From Furfurilactobacillus milii (GTDB taxonomy: Bacteria > Bacillota > Bacilli > Lactobacillales > Lactobacillaceae): a stretch of DNA of 64,000 nucleotides. Below are positions 24,875 through 32,826 of the stretch, piece by piece. The first letter of the stretch is position 1. Every line of letters starts with the position of its first letter. The translations under genes and the position numbers were made by a program. The notes under the pieces were generated by a model. It did not search any database. It was not told the DNA's origin and was given only the letters and a program-made list of their open reading frames with translations. The stretch spans positions 1-64,000 of the forward strand of contig NZ_JAIWJF010000002.1 of assembly GCF_021654115.1 (NCBI RefSeq), written 5' to 3'.

Positions 24875-25000
24875 TGGACATGCATAAACTGATTGGGCGA
24901 TAATGCAATTAATAAGAATTTCGGAGGTCACCATCTATGGGGTGTGACAAACGTAAGACTGCACTTTGCTGAGACGTTAAGCGAAGTGGAGGACAATTAA

Positions 25001-25411
25001 ATGATTAATATTAAAACCGTTTCGACGATGGACGAACAGGATGTTTTAACGCTGTATAAAGCGAACGGGTGGATTGCTTATACACAAAATCCGCAAGCAC
25101 TGATGACTGCGATTGCGCATTCAGTCAACCTTGCGGCGTTTGATGGCGAAAAGCTCGTGGGATTACTGCGCTATGTGACCGATGAGGTGTCGATTGCCTT
25201 TATTCAAGATATTTTGGTGTTGCCTGAATACCAACGACAGAGTATCGGCCGACAGTTGATGATGACAGCGATGGCGCGACTGAAGAATATCGGGCAGGTC
25301 CATTTGCTGACTGAAAACGAGCCGAAGACCGTCGGGTTTTACACCGCAGTTGGTTTTCGTAATGCGGCTGATGCAAACTTGGTTACGTTTACGATGGAAA
25401 ATCGGTATTAA
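25001..25411 (+). CDS. GNAT-family N-acetyltransferase
   Basis: A 136-aa acetyltransferase with ILVLPEYQRQSIGRQLM (acetyl-CoA loop) and HLLTENEPKTVGFYTAVGF. GGAGG is 8 nt before ATG. Upstream, an 11-codon ORF at 24937-24972 with its own GGAGGT SD ends 28 nt before the start. The substrate is unknown. Confidence 0.87.
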   Translation: MINIKTVSTMDEQDVLTLYKANGWIAYTQNPQALMTAIAHSVNLAAFDGEKLVGLLRYVTDEVSIAFIQDILVLPEYQRQSIGRQLMMTAMARLKNIGQVHLLTENEPKTVGFYTAVGFRNAADANLVTFTMENRY

Positions 25412-25794
25412 CTTTTGAAAAAGTTTGCCCATTGTTTGTGGAGTGAAAATTATGATAATTTGGACTTATAAATTATAAAATATAAAGCGAAAAAAACGGG
25501 GCAGTCATGATGCGTGGCTGTCCCGTTTCACTGTAGATGGACTTTTTGGTTCAAACTTTTAGCGGACTTGATATAACTGCAATGTTAAGAGAACATCATG
25601 TCAATGATACCCCTGCCGATCCGCAAAAGCAGTGGTGGAAACGACAAATGAGCAATCGTCACCTTACCAAAGATGAGACGACTGCTCTTTTTTATGGCTC
25701 AATTTTGATGAGGTTTTCGTGCTGTTTTCGTTAGGGTTTCATGGTGCTTTGATTAAGATATAAATTCTTTAATATCAGCATTTTGAAGCCTGTT
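25412..25794. other. Intergenic region with two terminator-like hairpins, no gene
   Basis: No convincing ORF. A minus-strand terminator (stem AACGGG(G/A)CAG, 25495-25527, T-run at 25488) and a plus-strand terminator (GAGCAATCGTC...GACGACTGCTC then TTTTTT, 25650-25693) face away from each other. ATATAAATTCTTTAATAT at 25759-25776 resembles the TetR sites near 26.6-26.76 kb. An open frame at 25537-25734 has no SD and crosses the terminator, so I do not call it a gene. Confidence 0.6.
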
Positions 25795-26601
25795 TTATAG
25801 TCCGCCACTTACCATGCGGTCAAACATTCGGTAAGAAAATTTGCGGGCGGCAATGACCATCCACTTGTCGTGCATTGTGGCTTGATAACGCGTTTTAGGA
25901 TGTTTGATTTGAGCAACTTTGAGCATTAAAGCGCCGATTTGATCCGCCGTTTCTAGCCCAGTTGGTGTTGCGCTGGTAAAAGCATCGACCATCTTGCGAT
26001 ACGCTGAGTTGGCAGGTGTAGCCGCGATGAGGTGATCCGCGGAAATTTTCAGCCAGTTAGTATTGGTACCGCCGGGTTCGGTGATGACAACGTCGATGCC
26101 GAACTGTTTGACCTCTAAACGGAGTGAATCACTGAGCGCCTCAAAAGCGTGTTTGGAAGCAAAGTACCAGCCACCAAGTGGTGCATAAATTTGACCAACA
26201 ATGGAGGAGTTGTTGATGATCCGGCCAGAATGTTGAGCCCGCATCGTTGGCAATACCAGTTGGGTTAGGTTCATGGCCCCAAAAACATTCACATCGAATT
26301 GTTGCTTGGCTTCTTCGGGGGAGACATCTTCCAGCGCGCCAAAAGACCCATAGCCAGCGTTATTAATTAGGATGTCAATCCGACCAGCGTCTTTTAGTAC
26401 CTGATCGACAAAAGCCTGGTTAGATTGGGAATCGGTGACGTCCAAACGAAAGGTGTGGATACCTAATTTGGACAAGTGCGCCATTTTTTCAATGCGGCGG
26501 GCGCCAGCGTAAACAGTATAACCGGCGTCAAAGAATTGTTTGGCTGCCGATTCACCCATGCCTGAGGATGCACCAGTAATGATCACAACGGGTTTAGTCA
26601 T
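25795..26601 (-). CDS. Short-chain dehydrogenase/reductase
   Basis: A 268-aa NAD(P)-dependent SDR with the cofactor motif TGASSGMG, NNAGYG, catalytic Ser in INNSSIVG and YFASK (YxxxK). AAAGGAG is 9 nt before ATG. It is divergent from a TetR gene, with AATTCTTTTA-type repeats in between, so it is probably the regulator's target. The substrate is not deducible. Confidence 0.9.
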   Translation of the reverse strand: MTKPVVIITGASSGMGESAAKQFFDAGYTVYAGARRIEKMAHLSKLGIHTFRLDVTDSQSNQAFVDQVLKDAGRIDILINNAGYGSFGALEDVSPEEAKQQFDVNVFGAMNLTQLVLPTMRAQHSGRIINNSSIVGQIYAPLGGWYFASKHAFEALSDSLRLEVKQFGIDVVITEPGGTNTNWLKISADHLIAATPANSAYRKMVDAFTSATPTGLETADQIGALMLKVAQIKHPKTRYQATMHDKWMVIAARKFSYRMFDRMVSGGL

Positions 26602-26620
26602 GTTAATAATCTCCTTTAAG

Positions 26621-26768
26621 GAATATAAATTCTTTTATTAAGCAAAAAAATAAATGAGTAACTGGATTTAATTGAACGTGTTTTAATATAAAAGAATTTT
26701 TATTCTTTGTCAATCGTTTATCTAAAAAGACTTTTTATCTTGACCAGGAATCTAAATTCTTTTATAGT
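26621..26768. promoter_or_regulatory. Divergent SDR/tetR promoter region with three TetR-like sites
   Basis: Sites of the form AAAGAATnnnnATTCTTT occur at 26621-26640, 26690-26708 (near-perfect palindrome) and 26746-26762. The third fills the 17-bp spacer of the tetR promoter TTGACC (26740-26745) and TATAGT (26763-26768), a position that would block RNA polymerase. Confidence 0.7.
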
Positions 26769-26774
26769 GGCAAC

Positions 26775-27359
26775 ATGAGAGAAAAAGATGAAAATCGTCG
26801 GCAGCATATCCTCGACGTGACGACAAAAATGATTATTTCAGAGGGTATTAGCGGCGTGACCCTAACCAAAGTAGCGAAAGCGGCAGGCATTTCGCAATCT
26901 AATATTTATATCTACTTTAAGGACAAGGCAGATATCGTCAAGCAAACCTTTTTAAGCCGTAAACAGATCATTGGTGACTATTTAATGTTTCATTATTCAC
27001 CAAAGGGCAGTGCTATTGAAAACCTAACACTGTTTGCACGGGCACTTTATCAGTTTGCTATCGAAGATCCTGATGACATGGCGCTTATTCAGCAGTTCAA
27101 TGCCTCACCTGTGCTCGCAACGTTAGACCTATCACAGGAAGAAGCCGAACTAAACTTTGACCAAATCTTCAAAGAGCTAAAGCAGGGCGTTGAAGACGGC
27201 GAACTGCGTGAGATGGATCCTGATGTTATTTTGACCATGGGGTTTGTCACGATTACGACTTACGCACAACGGGTGGCCGCCAAAACGATTGATCCTGTTA
27301 CGACACCTTTGAGTGCTGTCATTGATATGATTATTGCGGCAAGCAGAAAGCCGGCCTGA
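26775..27359 (+). CDS. TetR-family regulator
   Basis: A 194-aa regulator with an N-terminal HTH (residues about 25-50, GVTLTKVAKAAGISQSNIYIYFKDKADIV) and a helical ligand domain. No SD precedes ATG; the -10 TATAGT ends 6 nt upstream, so the mRNA is probably leaderless. It is divergent from an SDR gene and likely controls both genes through the AATTCTTT sites. Confidence 0.88.
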   Translation: MREKDENRRQHILDVTTKMIISEGISGVTLTKVAKAAGISQSNIYIYFKDKADIVKQTFLSRKQIIGDYLMFHYSPKGSAIENLTLFARALYQFAIEDPDDMALIQQFNASPVLATLDLSQEEAELNFDQIFKELKQGVEDGELREMDPDVILTMGFVTITTYAQRVAAKTIDPVTTPLSAVIDMIIAASRKPA

Positions 27360-27361
27360 AT

Positions 27362-27496
27362 TTGCAAACGGACTTGAAGCAAATGTGGTCGACTTTGAAT
27401 GATCAGTATATTGAATTGTTGGGTGCAGATGGTGAGCAAACGTTGCGAACCTTACTGAATGCTGATTTCGATGTACTTAAAGCTAACAAAGGCTAA
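27362..27496 (+). pseudogene. Orphan 3' fragment of a MarR-like regulator
   Basis: A 44-residue open stretch without start signals, just after the tetR stop. Its sequence MWSTLNDQYIELLGADGEQT and the following TLLNADF resemble the C-terminal dimerisation helices of MarR regulators. The DNA-binding domain is missing. It appears to be a gene remnant. Confidence 0.5.
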
Positions 27497-27955
27497 TTAT
27501 TGTTTGGCAATCCACTGTTTTAGGCAGTCGAGCATGTCCTGACTTTGTTTGAAAAACAATGCTGGGGCGCTATCCAAATCGAAAAAGCGCACCGCGGTAG
27601 TTTCGTTGGTTACCTGATTTAGCAGGCGTCCACCGGCCTTTTTAACAACAAACAAAGTAGAAATGATTTGCGTTTCATCGCCGTTAGGGTATGTATAGAA
27701 ATATTTATCGAAGACACCGAGTGTTTGGTTCACTGTAACCGATAGCCCGGTGTCTTCTTTAAATTCACGCACTATTGCTTCCTTGTACGACTCGCCGAAT
27801 TCCAAGTAACCGCCTGGTAGACACCAGCCGCCAGTATCTGCGCGTTCTTGGAGTAAAATTTGTTGTTGGTCATTTAGCAAGCACCCGGTTGAGGAGTTCA
27901 AAATTAATGGGCGATGGCCTGTAAGCGACCGAATCTCTTTAATATAATTTGCCAT
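27497..27955 (-). CDS. Nudix hydrolase
   Basis: A 152-aa protein with the Nudix box GGYLEFGESYKEAIVREF followed by KEDTG, in which the second Glu of the usual EE is Asp. ATG 27955 is preferred, as AAAGGAG lies 9 nt upstream; the longer frame from 28009 lacks an SD. It should hydrolyse a nucleoside diphosphate linked to X. It is the tandem paralogue of the next gene. Confidence 0.88.
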   Translation of the reverse strand: MANYIKEIRSLTGHRPLILNSSTGCLLNDQQQILLQERADTGGWCLPGGYLEFGESYKEAIVREFKEDTGLSVTVNQTLGVFDKYFYTYPNGDETQIISTLFVVKKAGGRLLNQVTNETTAVRFFDLDSAPALFFKQSQDMLDCLKQWIAKQ

Positions 27956-28014
27956 GTCAAACACTCCTTTTCGATTAGATAGATGACGGAAATTTAATGT
28001 GCCGACCAATCACG

Positions 28015-28479
28015 TTAATCATAAAACGGAATGTCGAATTGTTGAAGATGTTTCCAAATTATTTCAGCTTGACTGTTGAACAATTGGGGATGATCTTTTA
28101 GCGAAAACCAACGTAGTGAGTTGGTCTCATCGTTGTCTGCATTAAGCTGACCGGATACTAGCTGCATTTCGAAAATGATGCCAACTGTCTGAGCCACATC
28201 ACTATTGGGATAGTGGGCGATGAAATCGGAAGTGGTGCCTAACAGTCCTGTTACTTTAGTTAGGAGGCCAGTTTCTTCTTGGAATTCTCGAATGACAGCG
28301 TGGCGAGTTGATTCACCGTACTGAAGCATGCCGCCGGGGAACCCCCACAGTCGTGAGTCTGATCGTTGCTGCAATAAGATGGCCCCGTCAGTATTTCTAA
28401 GGATGCCACCAGCAAAGACTAGGATAAGTGGCTGATGGCCGATGATTTTACGTAAACCTTGTATATAATTTTCGTTCAT
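28015..28479 (-). CDS. Nudix hydrolase, tandem paralogue
   Basis: A 154-aa protein with the Nudix box GGMLQYGESTRHAVIREF and QEETG (complete REUxEE). The N-terminus (LRKIIGHQPLIL) matches that of the neighbouring Nudix gene (IRSLTGHRPLIL), showing a tandem duplication. Its ATG overlaps the MFS stop codon (ATGA, 28476-28479), so translation is coupled. Confidence 0.88.
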   Translation of the reverse strand: MNENYIQGLRKIIGHQPLILVFAGGILRNTDGAILLQQRSDSRLWGFPGGMLQYGESTRHAVIREFQEETGLLTKVTGLLGTTSDFIAHYPNSDVAQTVGIIFEMQLVSGQLNADNDETNSLRWFSLKDHPQLFNSQAEIIWKHLQQFDIPFYD

Positions 28480-29690
28480 TTTGTTTCCTTCTCTCTAAAA
28501 AATAAGTGCGTTATGAGTGCCGTAACAATCGTGCCTAAACTGATAAGTAAAAAGGTGAAATTACCGATTTGATTAATAATCTGACCGAAGAGGAGACTTC
28601 CAAGTGGTGCCAAACATGAGACGGTTAAAAAGACAGCGCTGAAAACACGACCAAGAAATTCACGGTTAGTATGCGTTTGAACAAAAGCAAAAAAATTGAT
28701 GTTGAACCGGGCCATGATGAATTCACAGACAAATGTGATCACTAACAGGAACCAATAATTGGTCCAAAATCCAGCAATTCCAAGAATCGCACTGCCACCA
28801 ACGAGGTCGGCAAACATCTGCCGCAAGTTAGCTTCACGATTTCGTTTACCGACCCACAAACCGCATAAAATACCACCGGCCGCTTGGGCAAATAACAGCC
28901 AGCTGTAATTAATCGCAGGTAGTTGATAGACATGATGAATCAGGTAAGGCAGGAGAATATCTAGGCCGGCATAGAAGAAGTTGACCCATGCACAGATAAT
29001 TATGATATCCAGCAATGCCGGCGTTTGCCTAAGGTAGGTGAAACCGGTGATCAAACTGTTAATGAAATTTTGTTTTTCGTGAGTTGGGGTAAACCGGTAT
29101 CTCAATGTCGCATCCAGTACTGCCGCGAACACAAATGACCAACCATTTAGCCACATAAAGGCGCGGAGGTTCATGAAACTAAAACCGATTAGCAGACCGC
29201 CTAAGGCTGGCCCAACGAGTTTAATTAAGTAAGACGTACTGTTTGTGGTCGCGTTAAACCGCGGTAGGTGATCTTTGTCAATGATTTCTGGGGTGATGGC
29301 TTTAACTGACGGCGAATTAAATGCGAAAACGAAAGCTAAAATGCCCGACATGACAGTGAGCAGGACGATTTGTGGCCGTTGAGTATTGATAAACAGGGCA
29401 ACCGTGATGCAGGCCACCGCCGAGAGCAAGTCTGACCAGATCAATAAACGCTGGCGATTGTGTTGATCGACAACAGGACCGGAAAAGAGATTGCCTGCCA
29501 CCATTGCGACCCCAGCGACAGCGTTGATTGTGCTGAGGGCACTCGCGTTGCCGGTAAGTTTGATTAGATACCAATTTAGCGCAAATGTATAAAGAATACT
29601 GCCAAGCTTAGAAATGATGGCACTGGTTAACAACGGCCAGCTAAAATGATGTGTCTGAGTGATTGGCTCCGTTTGAATTAAAGACTTCAT
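28476..29690 (-). CDS. MFS transporter
   Basis: A 404-aa, twelve-helix membrane protein. The N-terminal half carries SGPVVDQHNRQRLL, the A-loop between helices 2 and 3. Its sequence and tail are close to MefA/TetV-like efflux carriers. GAGGAGG precedes ATG. It forms an operon with the two Nudix genes and is divergent from an Rgg-like regulator. The substrate is unknown. Confidence 0.85.
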   Translation of the reverse strand: MKSLIQTEPITQTHHFSWPLLTSAIISKLGSILYTFALNWYLIKLTGNASALSTINAVAGVAMVAGNLFSGPVVDQHNRQRLLIWSDLLSAVACITVALFINTQRPQIVLLTVMSGILAFVFAFNSPSVKAITPEIIDKDHLPRFNATTNSTSYLIKLVGPALGGLLIGFSFMNLRAFMWLNGWSFVFAAVLDATLRYRFTPTHEKQNFINSLITGFTYLRQTPALLDIIIICAWVNFFYAGLDILLPYLIHHVYQLPAINYSWLLFAQAAGGILCGLWVGKRNREANLRQMFADLVGGSAILGIAGFWTNYWFLLVITFVCEFIMARFNINFFAFVQTHTNREFLGRVFSAVFLTVSCLAPLGSLLFGQIINQIGNFTFLLISLGTIVTALITHLFFREKETK

Positions 29691-29756
29691 GATTTCTGTT
29701 CGCCTCCTCGAATTAATAATTCTCAGTGTAGCCGGCGGGAGGAAATTGAAGATTTT

Positions 29757-29785
29757 TTGTCTCTGATTTCGACATTGCGTATAAT
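29757..29785 (+). promoter_or_regulatory. Promoter of the Rgg-like gene
   Basis: TTGTCT, 17-bp spacer, TATAAT. It ends 35 nt before the ATG at 29821. Confidence 0.8.
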
Positions 29786-29820
29786 TTGAAGTGTTAGTTA
29801 GGAATGAAGGAGGCCGCGCA

Positions 29821-30675
29821 ATGACAGTCGGTGAAGTGCTTCGCCAGTTACGTATCGATAAAAATCTGACTCAAAGAGAAGTGGCAACAGGTATTATGTC
29901 ACGTTCTCATCTATCTGAATTGGAACATGGTGATTATTACCCAGCGTATGACACAATGTTGCGCCTGCTTCGGCGCTTAAATATCACGTTGACAGAGTTT
30001 CAAACGGAGATTGGCGCCGTTTCTGACGAACCGGGAAGAGCCTACATTCAGCACACAAATCATTTATCAACGGAGCAGAAGTTGCCTGAGTTGGAACGTT
30101 ACCTCACCGAGGTGTTTACGGATGATGTGGCTAAGTCCGATCTGCGTTTACGTATGAAGCGATTAAATATGCTGGGGCTGGTTAACTTCGAACTGCACCC
30201 ACAGACAGTAAATTTAAACGATTATCAACCAATTTTTGATTACTTACTAGGATGTCAAAATTGGCACGAATACGAAATTCGGTTGCTGGCAAACTCAATT
30301 TTTCTGGCCCAGTATGACGTTGCCAAAATGTTGGCCCATCAGTTTGTAACGAAGGGACGCCGTGTTCACTTCCACGATTTTAAGATTAAAGTGGCGCTGT
30401 TCTTTCACAATTTAATGGAAATTGCGCTTGACCATGGGGATGACCGGTTATCGAAGCAGTATGCGACCCAGTCCTTGTTTTACGGAAAAGCCGCGCACAG
30501 TCTGTCGTTTCAGATAGATGCAGAAATTTTTCTCGAGTTAATTGCCACTCGTGCCGGAACAGATATCGGTCAAAATAAACAAAAAATCGAACACCGAATT
30601 TCGATGTTCGAAGAATTAGGCTATCAAGATGTTGCCAACAATCGACGTCAAGCGGTTAAAAAGTATCTTACTTGA
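29821..30675 (+). CDS. Rgg/MutR-like XRE-family regulator
   Basis: A 284-aa protein: HTH at residues 4-60 (LRQLRIDKNLTQREVATGIM, then SRSHLSELEHG) and a helical C-terminal domain of the Rgg/MutR type that usually binds a short peptide. AAGGAGG is 8 nt before ATG 29821. It sits between two MFS genes on the opposite strand. No obvious SHP-type peptide gene was found nearby. It could regulate the flanking exporters. Confidence 0.85.
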   Translation: MTVGEVLRQLRIDKNLTQREVATGIMSRSHLSELEHGDYYPAYDTMLRLLRRLNITLTEFQTEIGAVSDEPGRAYIQHTNHLSTEQKLPELERYLTEVFTDDVAKSDLRLRMKRLNMLGLVNFELHPQTVNLNDYQPIFDYLLGCQNWHEYEIRLLANSIFLAQYDVAKMLAHQFVTKGRRVHFHDFKIKVALFFHNLMEIALDHGDDRLSKQYATQSLFYGKAAHSLSFQIDAEIFLELIATRAGTDIGQNKQKIEHRISMFEELGYQDVANNRRQAVKKYLT

Positions 30676-31891
30676 ACGGATGGTGTAACAGTAGGGAAAA
30701 ACTAACCAGTAATAAAAAGTTAGCGCAAACAAAATACAATTGCTGAACCGATAGCCAGTTTAGGACAACGCTAGCTAATATGGTTCCTAATGTCACACTG
30801 CCCACGTTTATCAACCCTTTGAAAACATACATGCGCCCAATTTCACTGTGAGGGCTGGCATTTTGGAATAGCAGATTGTTTTCAACGTCAAAGATGGCGG
30901 AAAACAGTCCGATTAGCAGGAACCACAGGATTAACAAATACAGCTTAGTGGTCAGGCTAATTAAAACCAATAATCCCGCGATGAACAACACAGTCCATAA
31001 ATTTCGCTTTAACAGATTAGACTGATGTCCAGGCTTGCGGGCGAGGTGCGTAGCCATTAGGATGAGTCCGATTGACTGGCTGACAGTCAATAACGTGTAG
31101 TTAAAATTAGCATGTGGTCCTAATTGCTGGGTGAACTTAAGCAATACTGGCATGACGGTACCGATGAATAACGTATTCAGTAAAAACATAAGGCTGGCGC
31201 TGTGGCGTAAGGCTGATGAATGAATAAAAGTGCTAAGGGTGGTTCGGAGTGAGCCAACTGAGATACTTTTTTCGCTGGTTGTGCTCGCCGGCATCATTAA
31301 TACGATGATGACAGAGCTAAACAGGATAACTGACATTACGGTCAGCGTAAACCGAGCGTTAAACCAAGTTGTGAATAACGTGGCTAAGAAGGGTCCGATA
31401 ATCGTGGTGGACTGGTCTGACAGCTCGAGCATTGCGTTAATTTGAACCATTTCCGTTTGGCTAAAGACTTCCGTTAGCAAACGGACTTCTGCTGGGTGGA
31501 AAATTGGCTCGACAATGCCTAGGAGACAGACAATGATGACAAGATACAATGGTCGATTGAAATTGCCATTAACGAGTAACGTAGTGACAATCAGCCAGCG
31601 AGAAACCTCTGACCCCAACATTAGAAATCGGCTTGGTAAGCGATCTACATAACTAACCATCACTAAGTGGCTAACAAAGCTACCACCGTAATAGCTGGTC
31701 CAGAGAAGGCTAAGCCAGTAGGCAGACTTTTGCTGACCAATAATCAAAGTAAATAGAAAAATAAGGGTGGCGTTTGAAAAGTCGGTTAGAAAGGTGCTGA
31801 TGATTAATAATCGTTTGAGATTTATAAAACGCTGATAAACGTGTCAATGATGCGTTAATCGGATCAGATGCTTAAACATGGTTCGTTTCAT
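30668..31891 (-). pseudogene. MFS transporter interrupted by an in-frame UGA
   Basis: An AAAGGAG and ATG at 31891 open a frame that hits TGA at codon 16 (31846-31844) and then continues without another stop for 391 codons. Counting through the TGA, the protein would be about 407 aa, normal for an MFS carrier, and the codons after it supply helix 1 (LLIISTFLTDFSNATLIF). The first usable start after the TGA is a TTG at 31747, inside helix 1. TGG to TGA is the simplest origin. It is a paralogue-like partner to the MFS gene at 28476. Confidence 0.75.
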
Positions 31892-31933
31892 GTCCGTCGC
31901 ACTCCTTTATAAAAATTACCGTCAGTTTACCGC

Positions 31934-31975
31934 AAACGACGCGCCAACTCCAATAAGGGGTCAGCGCGTCGTTTT
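31934..31975 (-). terminator. Hairpin after the NAD(P)-binding gene
   Basis: AAACGACGCGC pairs with GCGCGTCGTTT over 11 bp. The T-run is short on both strands, so efficiency is uncertain. Confidence 0.6.
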
Positions 31976-31995
31976 GTTATCTCGTGTGAATGTTT

Positions 31996-32646
31996 TTAGA
32001 ATGCCTGGTCAATCGGTGTGTCACCGGAACCAATCGTATAGGACTGACGAATTGTGTCGGGAGCGTCGATCAACTCGGTAATGGTCGCAGCGACGTCTGC
32101 ACGGGGAATTTTAACGCCTTTTTCGTCAGCTGGGTTAATGGTGATTTCACCGGTAGCGGCGTCATTAGTTAAATATCCAGGGCGAATGATGGTGTAGTCG
32201 AGACTGGTTTGCTTTAGCATCTCATCTGCGTATCGTTTGGCAATCATGTAAGGTTTGATGCCACTTGCGTCCCATGCTTCACGGTGATTGCTGAAGATAG
32301 AGCTGACCATGATATAACGTTTGATGCCAGCCTGCTCAGCGGCTTCCATCGTTTTCACGGCACCGTCCAGATCAACAATCAGGGTTTGATCGTCACCAGT
32401 TTTGCCGCCTGAACCTGCAGAGAAGACGATGGTGTCAACGCCAGTGGCCTTGAACTGCTCAGCCATTTTATCTGGTAGTGCGTTGAGATCAAACGCGGTT
32501 GGGTGGACAAACTGACTGTCTGGGAATACGTCAGCCTGTGCAAGGTCACGAATGCCAGCAAAGACTGTGACGCCTTTGTCAGCTAAGTCAGCAACAATCT
32601 GTTGACCAATATGACCGTGTGCACCAACAAGAAATACAGAACTCAT
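31996..32646 (-). CDS. NAD(P)-binding atypical SDR
   Basis: A 216-aa Rossmann protein with GAHGHIGQQ (the atypical-SDR glycine motif) and IIRPGYLTND. SAGSGGK follows the cofactor core. It belongs to the NmrA/NAD(P)H-binding group found in LAB. GGAGGAT is 5 nt before ATG. The substrate is unknown. Confidence 0.87.
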   Translation of the reverse strand: MSSVFLVGAHGHIGQQIVADLADKGVTVFAGIRDLAQADVFPDSQFVHPTAFDLNALPDKMAEQFKATGVDTIVFSAGSGGKTGDDQTLIVDLDGAVKTMEAAEQAGIKRYIMVSSIFSNHREAWDASGIKPYMIAKRYADEMLKQTSLDYTIIRPGYLTNDAATGEITINPADEKGVKIPRADVAATITELIDAPDTIRQSYTIGSGDTPIDQAF

Positions 32647-32826
32647 AAGAATCCTCCTTAAATTGTAACTGGAATAATTTCAATAACAGCAGTGTAGCGA
32701 CAATAAACAAAGATTACAAACATTTACGGCTGAGTTTCCGGAATCCCTTTTGTTTAGGTGAGAGAATTGCTATACTAAATGAGAGTTTTAACCATTTTCT
32801 AATCAATATGAAACGAGGCAGTATAT

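Noticed and set aside
25537-25734. 65-aa plus-strand ORF
   Set aside because: No SD, no recognisable domain, and it crosses a plus-strand terminator at 25650-25693.
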